From Nitrospiraceae bacterium (GTDB lineage Bacteria > Nitrospirota > Nitrospiria > Nitrospirales > UBA2166), in contig PBSN01000007.1 of NCBI GenBank assembly GCA_002726235.1, positions 1 through 64,000 of the forward strand: a DNA stretch of 64,000 nucleotides, read 5' to 3'. Within the stretch, counting starts at the first letter, position 1, and the number at the start of each line of letters is the position of its first letter. The notes under the pieces were generated by a model. The model searched no databases. It was not told the origin of the DNA and saw nothing but the letters and a program-made list of their open reading frames with translations. Position numbers and translations under genes: made by a program. Below are positions 35,692 to 45,340 of the stretch, one piece after another.

Positions 35692-36939
35692 ATGAGCGGA
35701 CCTAGACGTAGGGTTGTCGTGACAGGCCTCGGCGTGATTTCTCCAATTGGGATCGGCAAGGAAAATTTTCTTGCGGGTCTTCGTGCTGGGCGATCTGGTA
35801 TCGCACCAATTACCCGGTTTGATGCCAGTGGATATGAATCTAGAGTGGCGGGAGAAGTGAATGATTTTGATGCCGTAGAGCATCTTGGGCTTCGGCGTGT
35901 GAATCAGATGGGGCGTGCAGCTCAATTTGCGGTTGCTGCTGCTGGGATGGCCCTGGACGATGGTGGTCTCAATCTTGATGCAGTTGATAAGGAGAGAGCA
36001 GGGAGTGTTATTGGGACTGCGGTCGGCGACCTTGGGTGGGCTATTGAAGAAGCGCTGACGCAAGATCACAATGGCCATGTTGCGTCGAATCCTCGCACGA
36101 TGTTTATGGCCTATCCAAATTCAGTCTCTGGCCAAGTGTCTATCCGGTACGGACTGAATGGGGCTACAGATACGATCTCAAGCGGATGTGCGTCGGGAGG
36201 GACGGCGTTTGGACTTGCGTCCAATCTCATCCAACGTGATGAAGCGGATGTTCTCCTTGTCGGGGGGACTGAAGCCCCGCTTCACCCAACCATCTTCCGG
36301 AACCTGTGTGCGGCTGGTGCGTTATCGACGATGAATGGCGGAGGGAGACCGTCTCCGTTTGACAAGGACCGTGATGGCCCAGTGTTGGCAGAGGGAGCTG
36401 GCATTGTGGTCTTTGAAGAACTGGGGCATGCGCTTCGACGCGATGCCACGATCTATGCGGAGTTTATGGGGTGGGGTTCAACGACTGATGCCTTTAGTCT
36501 CACACGAACCGAACCCAATGGGATACAGGGAATTCGTGCCAGTCAGGTTGCATTAAAGAATTCGTTGGTGGCTACTGACGAGGTTGACTATATCAGTGCG
36601 TATGGGATTGCGACGCCATCGTGTGATTGGACTGAAACCCGAATTGCGAAAATGGTGTTCGGTGATCGCGCTCGCACAATTCCCATTAGTGCGATTCAAT
36701 CGATGGTTGGATATTCTTGGGCCGCCATGGGTGCGCTACAATTCATTGCCAGTTGTATGGCAATTACAGAAGGGGTCATCCACCCGACGATCAATTATGC
36801 CGCGAAAGACGTGAATTGCGATCTTGATTATGTGCCGAATGTCGCGCGAGATCTACGAATTGACACCGCCGTGACTGACCAGTTTGGATGTGGGAAGAAT
36901 GTCGTGACGGTTATCCGGCGGTACAACGGTTTCGGATAA
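35692..36939 (+). CDS. Beta-ketoacyl-ACP synthase-like protein with altered active site
   Basis: The 415-residue protein is a FabF/KAS-II fold enzyme by its N-terminal VVVTGLGVISPIG and the nucleophile region TISSGCASGGTAFG (C166). The remaining catalytic residues are changed. The His of the usual AHGTGTP motif is Tyr (ISAYGIATP, Y304), the His of GHxxGAAG is Tyr (VGYSWAAMG, Y341), and the Lys of xKSMxGH is Gln (IQSMVGY). It resembles decarboxylation-defective or chain-length-factor-like KS partners, although the Cys is kept. No ACP or reductase lies nearby. Condensing activity cannot be assumed. Confidence 0.85.
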   Translation: MSGPRRRVVVTGLGVISPIGIGKENFLAGLRAGRSGIAPITRFDASGYESRVAGEVNDFDAVEHLGLRRVNQMGRAAQFAVAAAGMALDDGGLNLDAVDKERAGSVIGTAVGDLGWAIEEALTQDHNGHVASNPRTMFMAYPNSVSGQVSIRYGLNGATDTISSGCASGGTAFGLASNLIQRDEADVLLVGGTEAPLHPTIFRNLCAAGALSTMNGGGRPSPFDKDRDGPVLAEGAGIVVFEELGHALRRDATIYAEFMGWGSTTDAFSLTRTEPNGIQGIRASQVALKNSLVATDEVDYISAYGIATPSCDWTETRIAKMVFGDRARTIPISAIQSMVGYSWAAMGALQFIASCMAITEGVIHPTINYAAKDVNCDLDYVPNVARDLRIDTAVTDQFGCGKNVVTVIRRYNGFG

Positions 36940-36953
36940 TCTCCTTCGCGCGC

Positions 36954-37376
36954 TCATTCTTCCACAGTAAACCCAGCTTCTTTCCACGCTTCGGTTCCGC
37001 CCTTTAAGTTATATACATTCGTGTAGCCTCGCGCAAAAAGGGTGCGCGCGGCGACATTCACCATGTGACCAGTTTTGCAATACAAGTAGATTGGCGTTGA
37101 TTTATCGGCGGGGAACTTCTCTAGGTGCTCGTCAAGCTTGTTGTGAGGAACAAGATGGTCTGTTCCTTTGATGTGGGCCTGCTCGGGAGTATGAACGTCT
37201 ACTAAAAGGATATTATCTTTCGAGGTGGCAGCATTGAATTCCTGTGCCGGGAGGACATTGAGACCATTGGGAGGGATGAAGAGTTGAATGAAGGCACACC
37301 CGGAGAAGATGGGCATAGCCAAAGTGATGAGAAACAGCATGAATAATGTTCCGGGTGTTCTACGATGGGTTGTCAT
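36954..37376 (-). CDS. Lipid-anchored rhodanese-domain protein
   Basis: The 140-residue protein starts at 37376 after GGAGGAGG. It has a signal peptide with lipobox IFSGC, then one rhodanese domain (NILLVDVHTPEQAHIKGTDHLVP; active-site loop YLYCKTGHMV with the catalytic Cys; GGTEAWKEAGF). Such proteins carry sulfane sulfur or act in envelope redox and sulfur handling. It is divergent from and close to the FGE-like lipoprotein gene. Confidence 0.88.
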   Translation of the reverse strand: MTTHRRTPGTLFMLFLITLAMPIFSGCAFIQLFIPPNGLNVLPAQEFNAATSKDNILLVDVHTPEQAHIKGTDHLVPHNKLDEHLEKFPADKSTPIYLYCKTGHMVNVAARTLFARGYTNVYNLKGGTEAWKEAGFTVEE

Positions 37377-37526
37377 AACCTGATCCTCCTCCCCGATATC
37401 AAAGTAAGCTGGGCATAGCTTGGAAGGTTTGCCATGCTTGCCCGTCTCCGTATGGTAAAATAATACATCCATGTGCTTCAGCACAAATCGAGATAGCGTC
37501 TTGTAATGATGTGGGAGGTGCGCCCC

Positions 37527-38408
37527 GTGAACGCATATCAAGTGATGCTTGTATCGTTTTTTGTGTTCTTCCCCGCCTGTACAGGTGTGCCGCTAACTAC
37601 TCAGTCATCAGCAACACAAATTGCACCTGAGATGGCGGCGACTTTCACACTGGGGAAAGTTGCTGAAGAAGGTAATGGGGAACTCAGTGACGTTCCTATG
37701 GTGCTGATTCCAGCTGGAGAGTTTCCGATGGGAAGTATGCAAGGCAGTGCGAATGCGAAACGGGCGGAAGGTCCTCAACGGATGGTTTATTTGGATGCGT
37801 ACGATATGGATGTCTATGAGGTCACGACGAAGTATTATGCGAAATTTCTCGAAGTTACCCACATGCCGGCTCCTTTGGCGTGGAGTCAAGTGGACTTGGC
37901 CAAGCATGGGGATCGTCCCGTTGTTGGAGTAACGTGGGATGAGGCGTCGGCATACTGCAAGTGGGTGGGAAAGCGGTTGCCGACTGAAGCCGAATGGGAG
38001 AAAGCGGCTCGGGGGACCGATGGGCGAAGTTACCCGTGGGGGAATGAGGTGCCGACATCTGATCGGGCGACGCTCACAAAACATTGGGAGGGTTATGATA
38101 CACCGACTCCGGTTGGGAGCCTGGAAGGAGGGAAGAGTCCGTACGGACTGTATGATATGGCGGGTAACGTGATGGAGTGGGTTTCTGATTGGTACGATCA
38201 GAGGTACTACGATACTGCCCCGGCCAAGAATCCCAAGGGCCCGGAAACGGGGAAGGCTGGTGTTGTTCGTGGAGGGGGCTGGGGATTTTTGCCTACTGAT
38301 GCTCGCTCAGCACGACGTATCTACCCGTCCCGCGATACTCAGTGTAGAAATATTGGGTTTCGTTGTGCCAAAGATGCTGTGGAGCAACTAGAGATAGAGG
38401 AAAACTAA
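37527..38408 (+). CDS. Exported formylglycine-generating-enzyme-like (SUMF1) lipoprotein
   Basis: The 293-residue protein starts at a GTG with GGGAGG upstream. A lipobox FFPACT sits near residue 18. The FGE-sulfatase domain follows: VLIPAGEFPMGS, MDVYEVTTKYYAKFLEV, PVVGVTWDEASAYCKWVGKRLPTEAEWEKAARG, YPWGNE, YGLYDMAGNVMEWVSDWY and RGGGW. True FGE oxidises a sulfatase Cys using two active-site cysteines. Those are not evident here (only a C in the C-terminal QCRNIGFRC). It is therefore more likely a structural or binding member of the family. Confidence 0.85.
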   Translation: MNAYQVMLVSFFVFFPACTGVPLTTQSSATQIAPEMAATFTLGKVAEEGNGELSDVPMVLIPAGEFPMGSMQGSANAKRAEGPQRMVYLDAYDMDVYEVTTKYYAKFLEVTHMPAPLAWSQVDLAKHGDRPVVGVTWDEASAYCKWVGKRLPTEAEWEKAARGTDGRSYPWGNEVPTSDRATLTKHWEGYDTPTPVGSLEGGKSPYGLYDMAGNVMEWVSDWYDQRYYDTAPAKNPKGPETGKAGVVRGGGWGFLPTDARSARRIYPSRDTQCRNIGFRCAKDAVEQLEIEEN

Positions 38409-38592
38409 TTCGGTTCCTGAGAACTGAATGGCAAGGCTTGAGGGTTTGCTAGCAGTCAGGAGGAAATGGCCCTGTTAAAAAATGCCCGGTCCTCACAAGG
38501 CCATAGAATTGTGTTGGCGCGCGGAATGTACACGAATCTGAGCAGGGTAGCGGACCGAAAATGCCACTGAAGGATCTTTTTGACAGTCTTCT

Positions 38593-39507
38593 TCATACCG
38601 GTGTGAGCCAGTCACTGTGAGTGTCTGATTTTCCAGATACCGTGTCAAAATAGGAACACTGGATTTTTTTGGTGATTGGTCCTGGTTTCCCTTCACCAAT
38701 TGCGCGATTGTCGATTTCTTTGAGGGGGGTAATTTCAGCTGCAGTTCCGGTAAGAAAGACCTCGTCAGCACTATACATCTCGTCGCGACCGAATCGCTCT
38801 TCTTTGACGGTAAATCCGAAGTCCCGCGCAATCTGAAACACTGAATTACGGGTAATGCCTTCCAGCACTGCCTGAAGAGGCGGCGTTTTTAGGCGTCCAC
38901 GGCGAACGATGAAGATGTTCTCCCCAGTTGCCTCGGCGACGTAGCCGTCTGTATCCAGTAAGATGGCTTCATCGTAGCCCCCTCGTTTGACTTCCTGTTT
39001 CGCCATGATGGAATTGACGTAGTACCCGCTAATTTTCGCCAGGGGCATGTTCGAGTTTACGTGATGTCGTGCGTAAGAAGACACCTTGGCTCGAATACCG
39101 TTCAGCAAGCCGTCCTCTCCCAAGTATGTTCCCCATGGCCATGCCGCTATTGCAACGCGGACAGGGAGGTTCTCACTCGGATAAAGGCCCATCTCGCCAT
39201 ATCCGAGATAGATCAGTGGCCTGATATAACAGGCATCGAGTGCATTAGCTCGAACAACGTTTAGGATGGCGGTACTGATTTCTTCCTTGCTGAACGGAAC
39301 ATGAACCATGCCGATGTTGGCAGAGGCAAACAAACGATCAACATGGTCGGAGAGTCGGAAGATCGCAGATCCTTGTGGACCTTTGTAGCATCGAATCCCT
39401 TCGAACATCCCCAGCCCGTAATGCAAACTATGCGTGAGGACATGGACGTGCGCGTCCTTCCAGTCTACTAAGGTGCCGTCCATCCAAATTTTCGATCCTT
39501 CCTGCAT
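38593..39507 (-). CDS. ilvE: Branched-chain amino acid aminotransferase
   Basis: The 304-residue PLP enzyme has HSLHYGLGMFEGIRCY, the PLP lysine in LAKISGYYVNS (about residue 159), LDTDGYVAEATGENIF and FLTGTAAEITPL. It interconverts branched-chain amino acids and their keto acids. The start at 39507 is supported by the standard length and N-terminus (KIWMDGTLVDWKDA). It stands alone. Confidence 0.95.
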   Translation of the reverse strand: MQEGSKIWMDGTLVDWKDAHVHVLTHSLHYGLGMFEGIRCYKGPQGSAIFRLSDHVDRLFASANIGMVHVPFSKEEISTAILNVVRANALDACYIRPLIYLGYGEMGLYPSENLPVRVAIAAWPWGTYLGEDGLLNGIRAKVSSYARHHVNSNMPLAKISGYYVNSIMAKQEVKRGGYDEAILLDTDGYVAEATGENIFIVRRGRLKTPPLQAVLEGITRNSVFQIARDFGFTVKEERFGRDEMYSADEVFLTGTAAEITPLKEIDNRAIGEGKPGPITKKIQCSYFDTVSGKSDTHSDWLTPV

Positions 39508-39693
39508 CGGGTTGCTCCATCCTCTCTAGCGAGTGTAGTCAGGGATGCGGGGCGCATCATAACAGCCTGTCCGTGAACGGGTCAACGAATTGTCTCGGTG
39601 TCGTGCATAGACTTTTTGTCGAGCAATGTCCTACAATTCGGTGCGAGAATCAGCATAGGATATTCGAAAATGCCAGTGAAAATAAGGGTTGAA

Positions 39694-41664
39694 ATGATGG
39701 GACACTTCAAATGGATAAGGCGGTATTTCCTCGTGGTTTTTATCATTGGTGCGTTTGTGTTGGTGCCTGGCATCGGTGCTGGCGACGCATTGGCGCACGA
39801 GGGTGAAGAACACGAAAAGAAAATACTCGGTGGTGCGGGAACAAGAGAAGGATTGTCATCGTCGCCATTTCGCAACAAACGCGATCATGAGATTCATTGG
39901 TATGAATGGGGTGACGAACCGTTCGAACGTGCGACGGCCGAGGATAAGCTCATCTTGCTGGATCTGACGGCGGTCTGGTGTCATTGGTGCCATGTGATGG
40001 ATGAGACCTCCTATTCCGACCCAGAAATCATCGCAATGCTGAATAGGGACTTTATTGCGATCCGGATAGATACCGATCGACGTCCGGATCTACAGGCGAG
40101 ATACCTCAGTGGAGGATGGCCGTCGACGGACATTCTTGTACCCAGCGGCGAACTGGTTTTTGGAGCGACGTATCTCCGTCCAGAGCAACTGAAATCGGTA
40201 CTTCGTGAATATCAACAACTCTATACGGATCATAAGCCGGAAGTTATGAAACGGGCGAAGGCCATGCAAGAGGAAATGAAGGCGGCGTGGGCTTCGCATG
40301 ATGCACCAAAGGGAGCAATTGATCCCGCGGTCATCACGCGCGCTGTCTCATTGATGAAAGGTAATTTTGATAAGGAAAATGGTGGCTTTGGTGCCTCGCC
40401 AAAGTTTTTCGAACACGATGCTCTCACCCTTGCATTTCTCATGCATCACCGGACTGGGGATGAAGAATTAAAAGAGGTTGTGCTCACCACGTTGCGGAAA
40501 CAGCTTGGAATCTTTGATCCGGTATGGGGTGGGTTCTATCGATATTCAGTGGATGAGGCTTGGACGACGCCCCACTATGAGAAAATGCTGGATACGCAGG
40601 CCATGGCAATCCGGAACTATCTTAACGCCTATCTGCTTACAGGGGAACGGCGATATCGCGCTGCTGTCGAAGGCATCATGACGTATGTTGATCGCTTCTT
40701 ATCGAATCCAGGCCGTGGGGGGTTCTTTGCGAGCCAGGATGCCGATGTTGGTAGTCATGATCCGCACGCGACCTTTGTTGATGGGGAGGATTACTATCTG
40801 CTGGGTGAGAAAGAACGATTGGCCATTGGGATTCCGCATGTTGACTTGACTGTTCTTACTCACTGGAACGGCCTGATGGCTGAGAGCTATCTTAAGGTGT
40901 ATCAGGCACTTGGGGACGAGCGAGCGAGAGATTTTGCGTTGAAAACCTTGGATATGCTGTACGTCACTCGGTATCGCAAAGGCGCTGGTATTGCGCATTA
41001 CTTTGCACATGGTAAACCTCAGCAATCAGGATTGCTGGTAGACCAGGTGGCATTTGCGCGCGCATTGATCGAGGCCTATGTGGTAACGGCGGACCGTTCA
41101 TACCTCCAGAAGGCCGAGATGATCGTTGCCGATATGCACGCGTTGTTGGAGGATAAAACGGCAGGAGGATTTTTCGACATGGCTTTCGACCCGGACGCAA
41201 AAGGGATGCTTCTTAGACCGGAAAAGCCCACGATAGAAAATGCTCGGGCTGCAATGTTGCTGAGCGAACTCTATTATTTCACCGAGAATGCTATGTACAA
41301 GAACGGTGCAGAACGGACATTGCAGTACTTGCTAGGAACTCGATCGCCATATCCCCCAGCTCTTGGGGCGCTCGCGGTTGATCGGTATCTCAACTATCCC
41401 CTGCATATTGTTGTTGTTGGAGAGAAGAAAGAACAAACAACACAGCGCCTGTGGCACGAAAGCCTCCGCGTGTATGCTCCAGGGAAGACCGTCATGTTGC
41501 TTGATCCTTCCACAGACGAGCTCGCCATTGGTGAAGTTACCTTTCCAAAACTTTCCCAACCCGCGGCCTATGTATGTACCGACCTGCTTTGTTCCAAGCC
41601 GATTGAAAAGCCAGGAGAGCTTCGCGAGAGCCTTAAACGGTTTCTTGCCGCGACTGTATCGTAG
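39694..41664 (+). CDS. Exported thioredoxin-fold DUF255 (YyaL/SSP411-like) protein
   Basis: The 656-residue protein has a signal peptide (MMGHFKWIRRYFLVVF...GDALA), a His/Glu-rich mature start (HEGEEHE) and then the DUF255 thioredoxin-like domain with WCHWCHVMDETSY. Six-hairpin-like repeats follow (GGFGASPKFFEHDALT, SVDEAWTTPHYEKMLDTQA, YADRGG-like GGFFASQDAD). Members of this family are usually cytosolic; here a cleavable signal suggests a periplasmic form. Function is not known for the family; thiol-redox or sugar-related roles have been suggested. ATG at 39694 has AAGGG upstream. Confidence 0.85.
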   Translation: MMGHFKWIRRYFLVVFIIGAFVLVPGIGAGDALAHEGEEHEKKILGGAGTREGLSSSPFRNKRDHEIHWYEWGDEPFERATAEDKLILLDLTAVWCHWCHVMDETSYSDPEIIAMLNRDFIAIRIDTDRRPDLQARYLSGGWPSTDILVPSGELVFGATYLRPEQLKSVLREYQQLYTDHKPEVMKRAKAMQEEMKAAWASHDAPKGAIDPAVITRAVSLMKGNFDKENGGFGASPKFFEHDALTLAFLMHHRTGDEELKEVVLTTLRKQLGIFDPVWGGFYRYSVDEAWTTPHYEKMLDTQAMAIRNYLNAYLLTGERRYRAAVEGIMTYVDRFLSNPGRGGFFASQDADVGSHDPHATFVDGEDYYLLGEKERLAIGIPHVDLTVLTHWNGLMAESYLKVYQALGDERARDFALKTLDMLYVTRYRKGAGIAHYFAHGKPQQSGLLVDQVAFARALIEAYVVTADRSYLQKAEMIVADMHALLEDKTAGGFFDMAFDPDAKGMLLRPEKPTIENARAAMLLSELYYFTENAMYKNGAERTLQYLLGTRSPYPPALGALAVDRYLNYPLHIVVVGEKKEQTTQRLWHESLRVYAPGKTVMLLDPSTDELAIGEVTFPKLSQPAAYVCTDLLCSKPIEKPGELRESLKRFLAATVS

Positions 41665-41775
41665 TTATGGTGCTGATGGAGGGGTTGCGTGGTGTCAGCG
41701 CGACTATCCTTTCATTCGCCTTGTTTCTCTCCTTCAACCACCGGACACGCTCTTTCTATCGTTAGAAATTCGACT

Positions 41776-42534
41776 ATGCGGCTTGCGAATAAAACAGCAC
41801 TTATCAGTGGTGGTGGGACTGGTATTGGAAAAGCGATAGCTATATGTTTTGCAGCAGAAGGTGCGCGGGTGATGATTGTTGGTCGGCGGAAAAGTCCTTT
41901 GGCCGAAACCGTATCCGAGATTCATTCGCATGGGGGGCAGGCTGCGTATGTGATTGCAGATTATGCGCAGGTGAAACAGGTGAAGGAGTCGATTGCTGCG
42001 ACAATATCTACATTTGGGACGCTTGATATTTTGGTGAACAATGCCGGGGTGGCGGGGTTTAAGCCTATTCTTGAGGTGACTGAAGAGGATTATGAGTACC
42101 AGACAAGCATCAATCTCAAGGGTCTGTTGTTTGCCACCAAGTTTGCGATTCCTCTGCTTGCTTCCCAGGGAGGTGGTTCTATCGTGAATATCTCATCCGG
42201 TGCGGGATTGAAGGCGGTGCCTTTATCGTCCGTCTATGGGACCACGAAGGCAGGAGTGGTTCATCTCACCAAGATCAGTGCCCTCGAGACAGCCGATAAA
42301 AACATCCGAGTCAATTGCATCTGTCCAGGGTTTATCGAAACGCCCATCTTTGACACGTTCATTCCAAAGGATCAATTGAGGGCATCAAAAGCCAGTTTTA
42401 GCGAGATGACTCCGTTGAAACGAATGGGGCGTGCGGATGAAGTTGCAAAGGCGGCACTCTACCTCGTATCCGAAGATGCCTCATGGATGACAGGTAATGT
42501 GGTGACCTTGGATGGGGGCCTGAATATCGCATAA
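41776..42534 (+). CDS. Short-chain dehydrogenase/reductase
   Basis: The 252-residue enzyme has the cofactor motif SGGGTGIGKAIA, ADYA, NNAGVAGF, catalytic SSGAG...YGTTK and PGFIETP. It is a classical SDR, close to FabG or glucose/3-oxo-type dehydrogenases; the G-R-R pattern after the second strand favours NADP. The substrate is unknown. ATG at 41776 marks the family N-terminus. Confidence 0.9.
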   Translation: MRLANKTALISGGGTGIGKAIAICFAAEGARVMIVGRRKSPLAETVSEIHSHGGQAAYVIADYAQVKQVKESIAATISTFGTLDILVNNAGVAGFKPILEVTEEDYEYQTSINLKGLLFATKFAIPLLASQGGGSIVNISSGAGLKAVPLSSVYGTTKAGVVHLTKISALETADKNIRVNCICPGFIETPIFDTFIPKDQLRASKASFSEMTPLKRMGRADEVAKAALYLVSEDASWMTGNVVTLDGGLNIA

Positions 42535-42541
42535 TTTTTGT

Positions 42542-42991
42542 ATGAGCCGCGCTGTCCCAAAGGGGTTGCTGAGTGTGTTTGCGTGTGGGGTCATGTTATG
42601 TGCGATCCCGTCTTTGGCCACCCAGAAGAGTTTTCAATCGACAACAATTTCAAACATTGCGAATGATCCTGGTGCCTATGACCGCAAAAAAGTTGCTGTC
42701 TCTGGGAAGATTGTGAGTTTGCAAGTGCTTCGATCCTTTCGAGGGGCTACTTACGTTTCCATGGTGTTGATTGATGAAGACCAAGTAGATTCCCTGCCTG
42801 CTTTGACGGTTCTCTTCTGGCCATCCCATCCCTTGGCGATGGGGGATGTCGTGACTATTGAGGGGCGCTATCATGTGCAATGGAGATTTGGCGGGCTTGA
42901 ACATGATCATTTCGTCGACGCTAGTAAGGTGGTGCGTGAAGGTGAAGTTGAATTACCGTCTGCCTCACCGTCTCCGCGTATTCAGTTGTAA
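42542..42991 (+). CDS. Exported small protein with OB-fold-like domain
   Basis: The 149-residue protein has a signal peptide (ending near PSLA) and a beta-rich domain with NIANDPGAYDRKKVAVSGKIVSLQVL and GDVVTIEGRYHVQW, a pattern of nucleic-acid or ligand binding OB-folds seen in many exported bacterial proteins. It follows the SDR by seven bases. I do not recognise a specific family. Confidence 0.72.
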   Translation: MSRAVPKGLLSVFACGVMLCAIPSLATQKSFQSTTISNIANDPGAYDRKKVAVSGKIVSLQVLRSFRGATYVSMVLIDEDQVDSLPALTVLFWPSHPLAMGDVVTIEGRYHVQWRFGGLEHDHFVDASKVVREGEVELPSASPSPRIQL

Positions 42992-43009
42992 CCGATTTGC
43001 TTTGAAGGT

Positions 43010-43681
43010 ATGGATTGGACACGAGAAGAACTTAGTGCATCGGTGGTTGCGTATATCGAAATGCGTGACTTCGAGCAGCGTGGTGAAAAGTTCGTTAAAA
43101 AACGATTCTACGAGGCACTAAGCGAGCGATTCGATAGGTCTCCAAAGGCATTCGAGTATCGAATGCAAAATATCTCCTACGTCTATTCTGTCTTAGGAAG
43201 GCAGTGGGTTAGTGGTCTAAAACCCGCAAAAAACGTTGGTGCAAACGTTCTCCCCGTCATTGAGGAACTGATTTTCCAACACGAAGGCGTCATATCCACT
43301 CCGAAAGTAGAGTTTGAAGAACAGGTCTCCAAACTGAGGCGGGAGAAAACTCTCCCCAAACCGCAGGGAAGCAAGTCCCCGCAAAAACAAAGCAAGGAGA
43401 CTACATCCTACGACAGAGACCCAGAGGTAGTAGCGTGGATTCTCAAAAAATCAGGTGGTATCTGTGAGAGTTGCGAGAACCCCGCACCTTTTGTGAAACC
43501 TGACGGGGACTTCTATCTCGAAGTTCACCATCTTCGCAGATTGGCAGATGGTGGAAGTGACACTGTGACCAATGCAGTGGCAGTTTGTCCTAACTGTCAC
43601 AGAGAATTGCATTACGGCAGCAACAGAGAAAATGCACTAAAACACCTGTATCTTGTTATGGAGAGATTAGAGCGGGAGTAA
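43010..43681 (+). CDS. HNH endonuclease (McrA-like)
   Basis: The 223-residue protein has a charged helical N-terminal half and a C-terminal HNH domain: two zinc CxxC knuckles (CESCEN, CPNCHRELH) flanking EVHHLRRLADGGSDTVTNAVAVC, where HH and the N are catalytic. Such McrA-like nucleases cut modified or foreign DNA and are often solitary defence or mobile-element genes. The gene is more A-rich than its neighbours (AAAA runs, many AAA codons), consistent with transfer. Start with a weak ribosome site. Confidence 0.88.
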   Translation: MDWTREELSASVVAYIEMRDFEQRGEKFVKKRFYEALSERFDRSPKAFEYRMQNISYVYSVLGRQWVSGLKPAKNVGANVLPVIEELIFQHEGVISTPKVEFEEQVSKLRREKTLPKPQGSKSPQKQSKETTSYDRDPEVVAWILKKSGGICESCENPAPFVKPDGDFYLEVHHLRRLADGGSDTVTNAVAVCPNCHRELHYGSNRENALKHLYLVMERLERE

Positions 43682-43755
43682 TTGAAATGAGAACATACCG
43701 AACAATTCAATCAGGCACTCTGTAAGGGTTAAATTATCTTTGTAGAGACAATCAT

Positions 43756-44418
43756 TTATTCGACAAGATGACCGCGGGCAATCCAGTGGCGATCGTCAGG
43801 GCAGGTGATGACAAAGTGGCCCAATCCGGATTCGGCTAATTGGGCTGAAACCTCTTCGTGGGTGAAAGCAGCTAGCATAGAGTTGTAGAAATCGCGGCGA
43901 AGGATTTCCGGTTCGTGATATGCGTACTGCTCAACGATGGTTTGAGCGATTGTTGTCGATTGAGGGCGGGAGAGATCCATGATGAGAACGGGTGCAGAGG
44001 GCTTTGCTAAGCGTGTGATCGTGGTCCAGAAATCCATAGGGCGGGGAAGGTGGTGCAGCAAACTATTGGAGATGACGGCATCAGCCAGGTCAGGCAAAAA
44101 AGTTCTTTGGATTGTTTCACAACGTAACTGGATGCAATCGTGTAGCTGCGCGGTGGTGATGGCTTTTTCTCCAAGCTGGATCATTGGACGTGAGGCGTCG
44201 ATGCCAATAACGCGACAGTCGGGGAGTGCTTGGACAAGCCGGATTGGAATATCCGCTGGGCCACATCCGAGGTCGATCACGGATCCAGAGAGGAAGTCCG
44301 GAAAACGCCGACGAAATTCATTGATAAAATATTCGTTTTCTTTTGAGAAGTCTGCTTGTGCGTATGCCTGCGCCTGGTCCGGATCGTCCATGAATTCTGG
44401 CTCAAGCACACGTTTCAT
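43756..44418 (-). CDS. Class I SAM-dependent methyltransferase
   Basis: The 220-residue protein has motif I VIDLGCGPADIPI, motif II GIDASRPM, and NSLLHHLPRP, all of the UbiE/COQ5-like small-molecule methyltransferase fold. A C-terminal region (HEPEILRRDFYNSMLAAFT) may shape the substrate site. The acceptor is unknown. ATG at 44418 is preferred to an upstream TTG. Confidence 0.85.
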   Translation of the reverse strand: MKRVLEPEFMDDPDQAQAYAQADFSKENEYFINEFRRRFPDFLSGSVIDLGCGPADIPIRLVQALPDCRVIGIDASRPMIQLGEKAITTAQLHDCIQLRCETIQRTFLPDLADAVISNSLLHHLPRPMDFWTTITRLAKPSAPVLIMDLSRPQSTTIAQTIVEQYAYHEPEILRRDFYNSMLAAFTHEEVSAQLAESGLGHFVITCPDDRHWIARGHLVE

Positions 44419-44558
44419 TTCACGGAATTCCAACAGTCAATGCCATCTAACGTTTGATCTGGGATTACCTAGGTTTGTGGGTAGGATGCCCGTAGCATCA
44501 GGGGTGACGTAGTAAATAAAGCAAGTGGCTGCTCTTGGGAAAGGAGTGCCTTGCCTGG

Positions 44559-45097
44559 TCAATAATCGATTTGGTCAGTTGAAAGAGTTGTATCAGGATT
44601 CATGGGGATTCGTGGAGTCCCTTCTGTCTCCAGTGCCATCGGGACGTTGTAATTGGCAATGGCAACAGCGGCATCAATTGTAGCGTGGCGTATCATGATT
44701 GGGTTTTTCTGCTGATTTATAGTTCGTCACCAAACGTATTCCATGACCATCTTCGGTTCTGTTCCAACAAAATATTTGAGCGGGCGTGCATTTCCGACAT
44801 GCGTTGATAGTTTTCCTTCCGCTTCAGATTCAAATGTGGATTTGTGAGGTTCTGGTTGATTCGGATGTCATTATCCACGTGTAACGCGTCTTGCTCAGGC
44901 TAGTATAGCAGGGTTGCGTTTTGATCGATGATGCTGGCGAGGTCGTCATATGCGTTGAGAGCGAACACATCTGCTCGAAATCCTGCGATGAGGGGTGGAA
45001 TGGGTGTGTAGGATGCGGGTATTTCCATGGAAGAGGCTTTGGGGAGAAGAAAGAGCCGTTGAGGTGGTAGTATTTCAAATTTTCCACAGACTCGGTA
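44559..45097 (-). pseudogene. Decayed protein-coding gene of unknown family
   Basis: Read on the minus strand the frame is open from 45097 and reads KFEILPPQRLFLLPK, SYTPIPPLIAGFRADVFALN and DDLASIIDQNATLLY. A TAG follows at 44900-44902; the same frame then continues HVDNDIRINQNL, NLKRKENYQRMSEMHARSN and WNTFGDEL to a stop near 44722. A shift to the next frame gives NPIMIRHATIDAAVAIANYN, PMALETEGTPRIPMNPD and a stop at 44559. One gene with an internal stop and a frameshift explains this. I do not recognise the family, and the 5' end is not found. Confidence 0.55.
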
Positions 45098-45340
45098 CTA
45101 TGCAACGAGGATATATGAACAGTGTAAAGAGGCTAGGCGTTCCATCCATTTTTCTCCAGCCAAGACATTGCCCGATGCCACACACGAAATATCGTCACTC
45201 TTTCAATTGATTGTTTCATTGATTCTATTGCGGGCAAGAAAAGGCGATTTGCGAAGTGTGATTCTCGATGGCACGTTGATTGCGTTTTAGGGGGGGGAGA
45301 CTTGAAGAGTTCGTTAATGCGTACAAAGATAAGGGGAATC

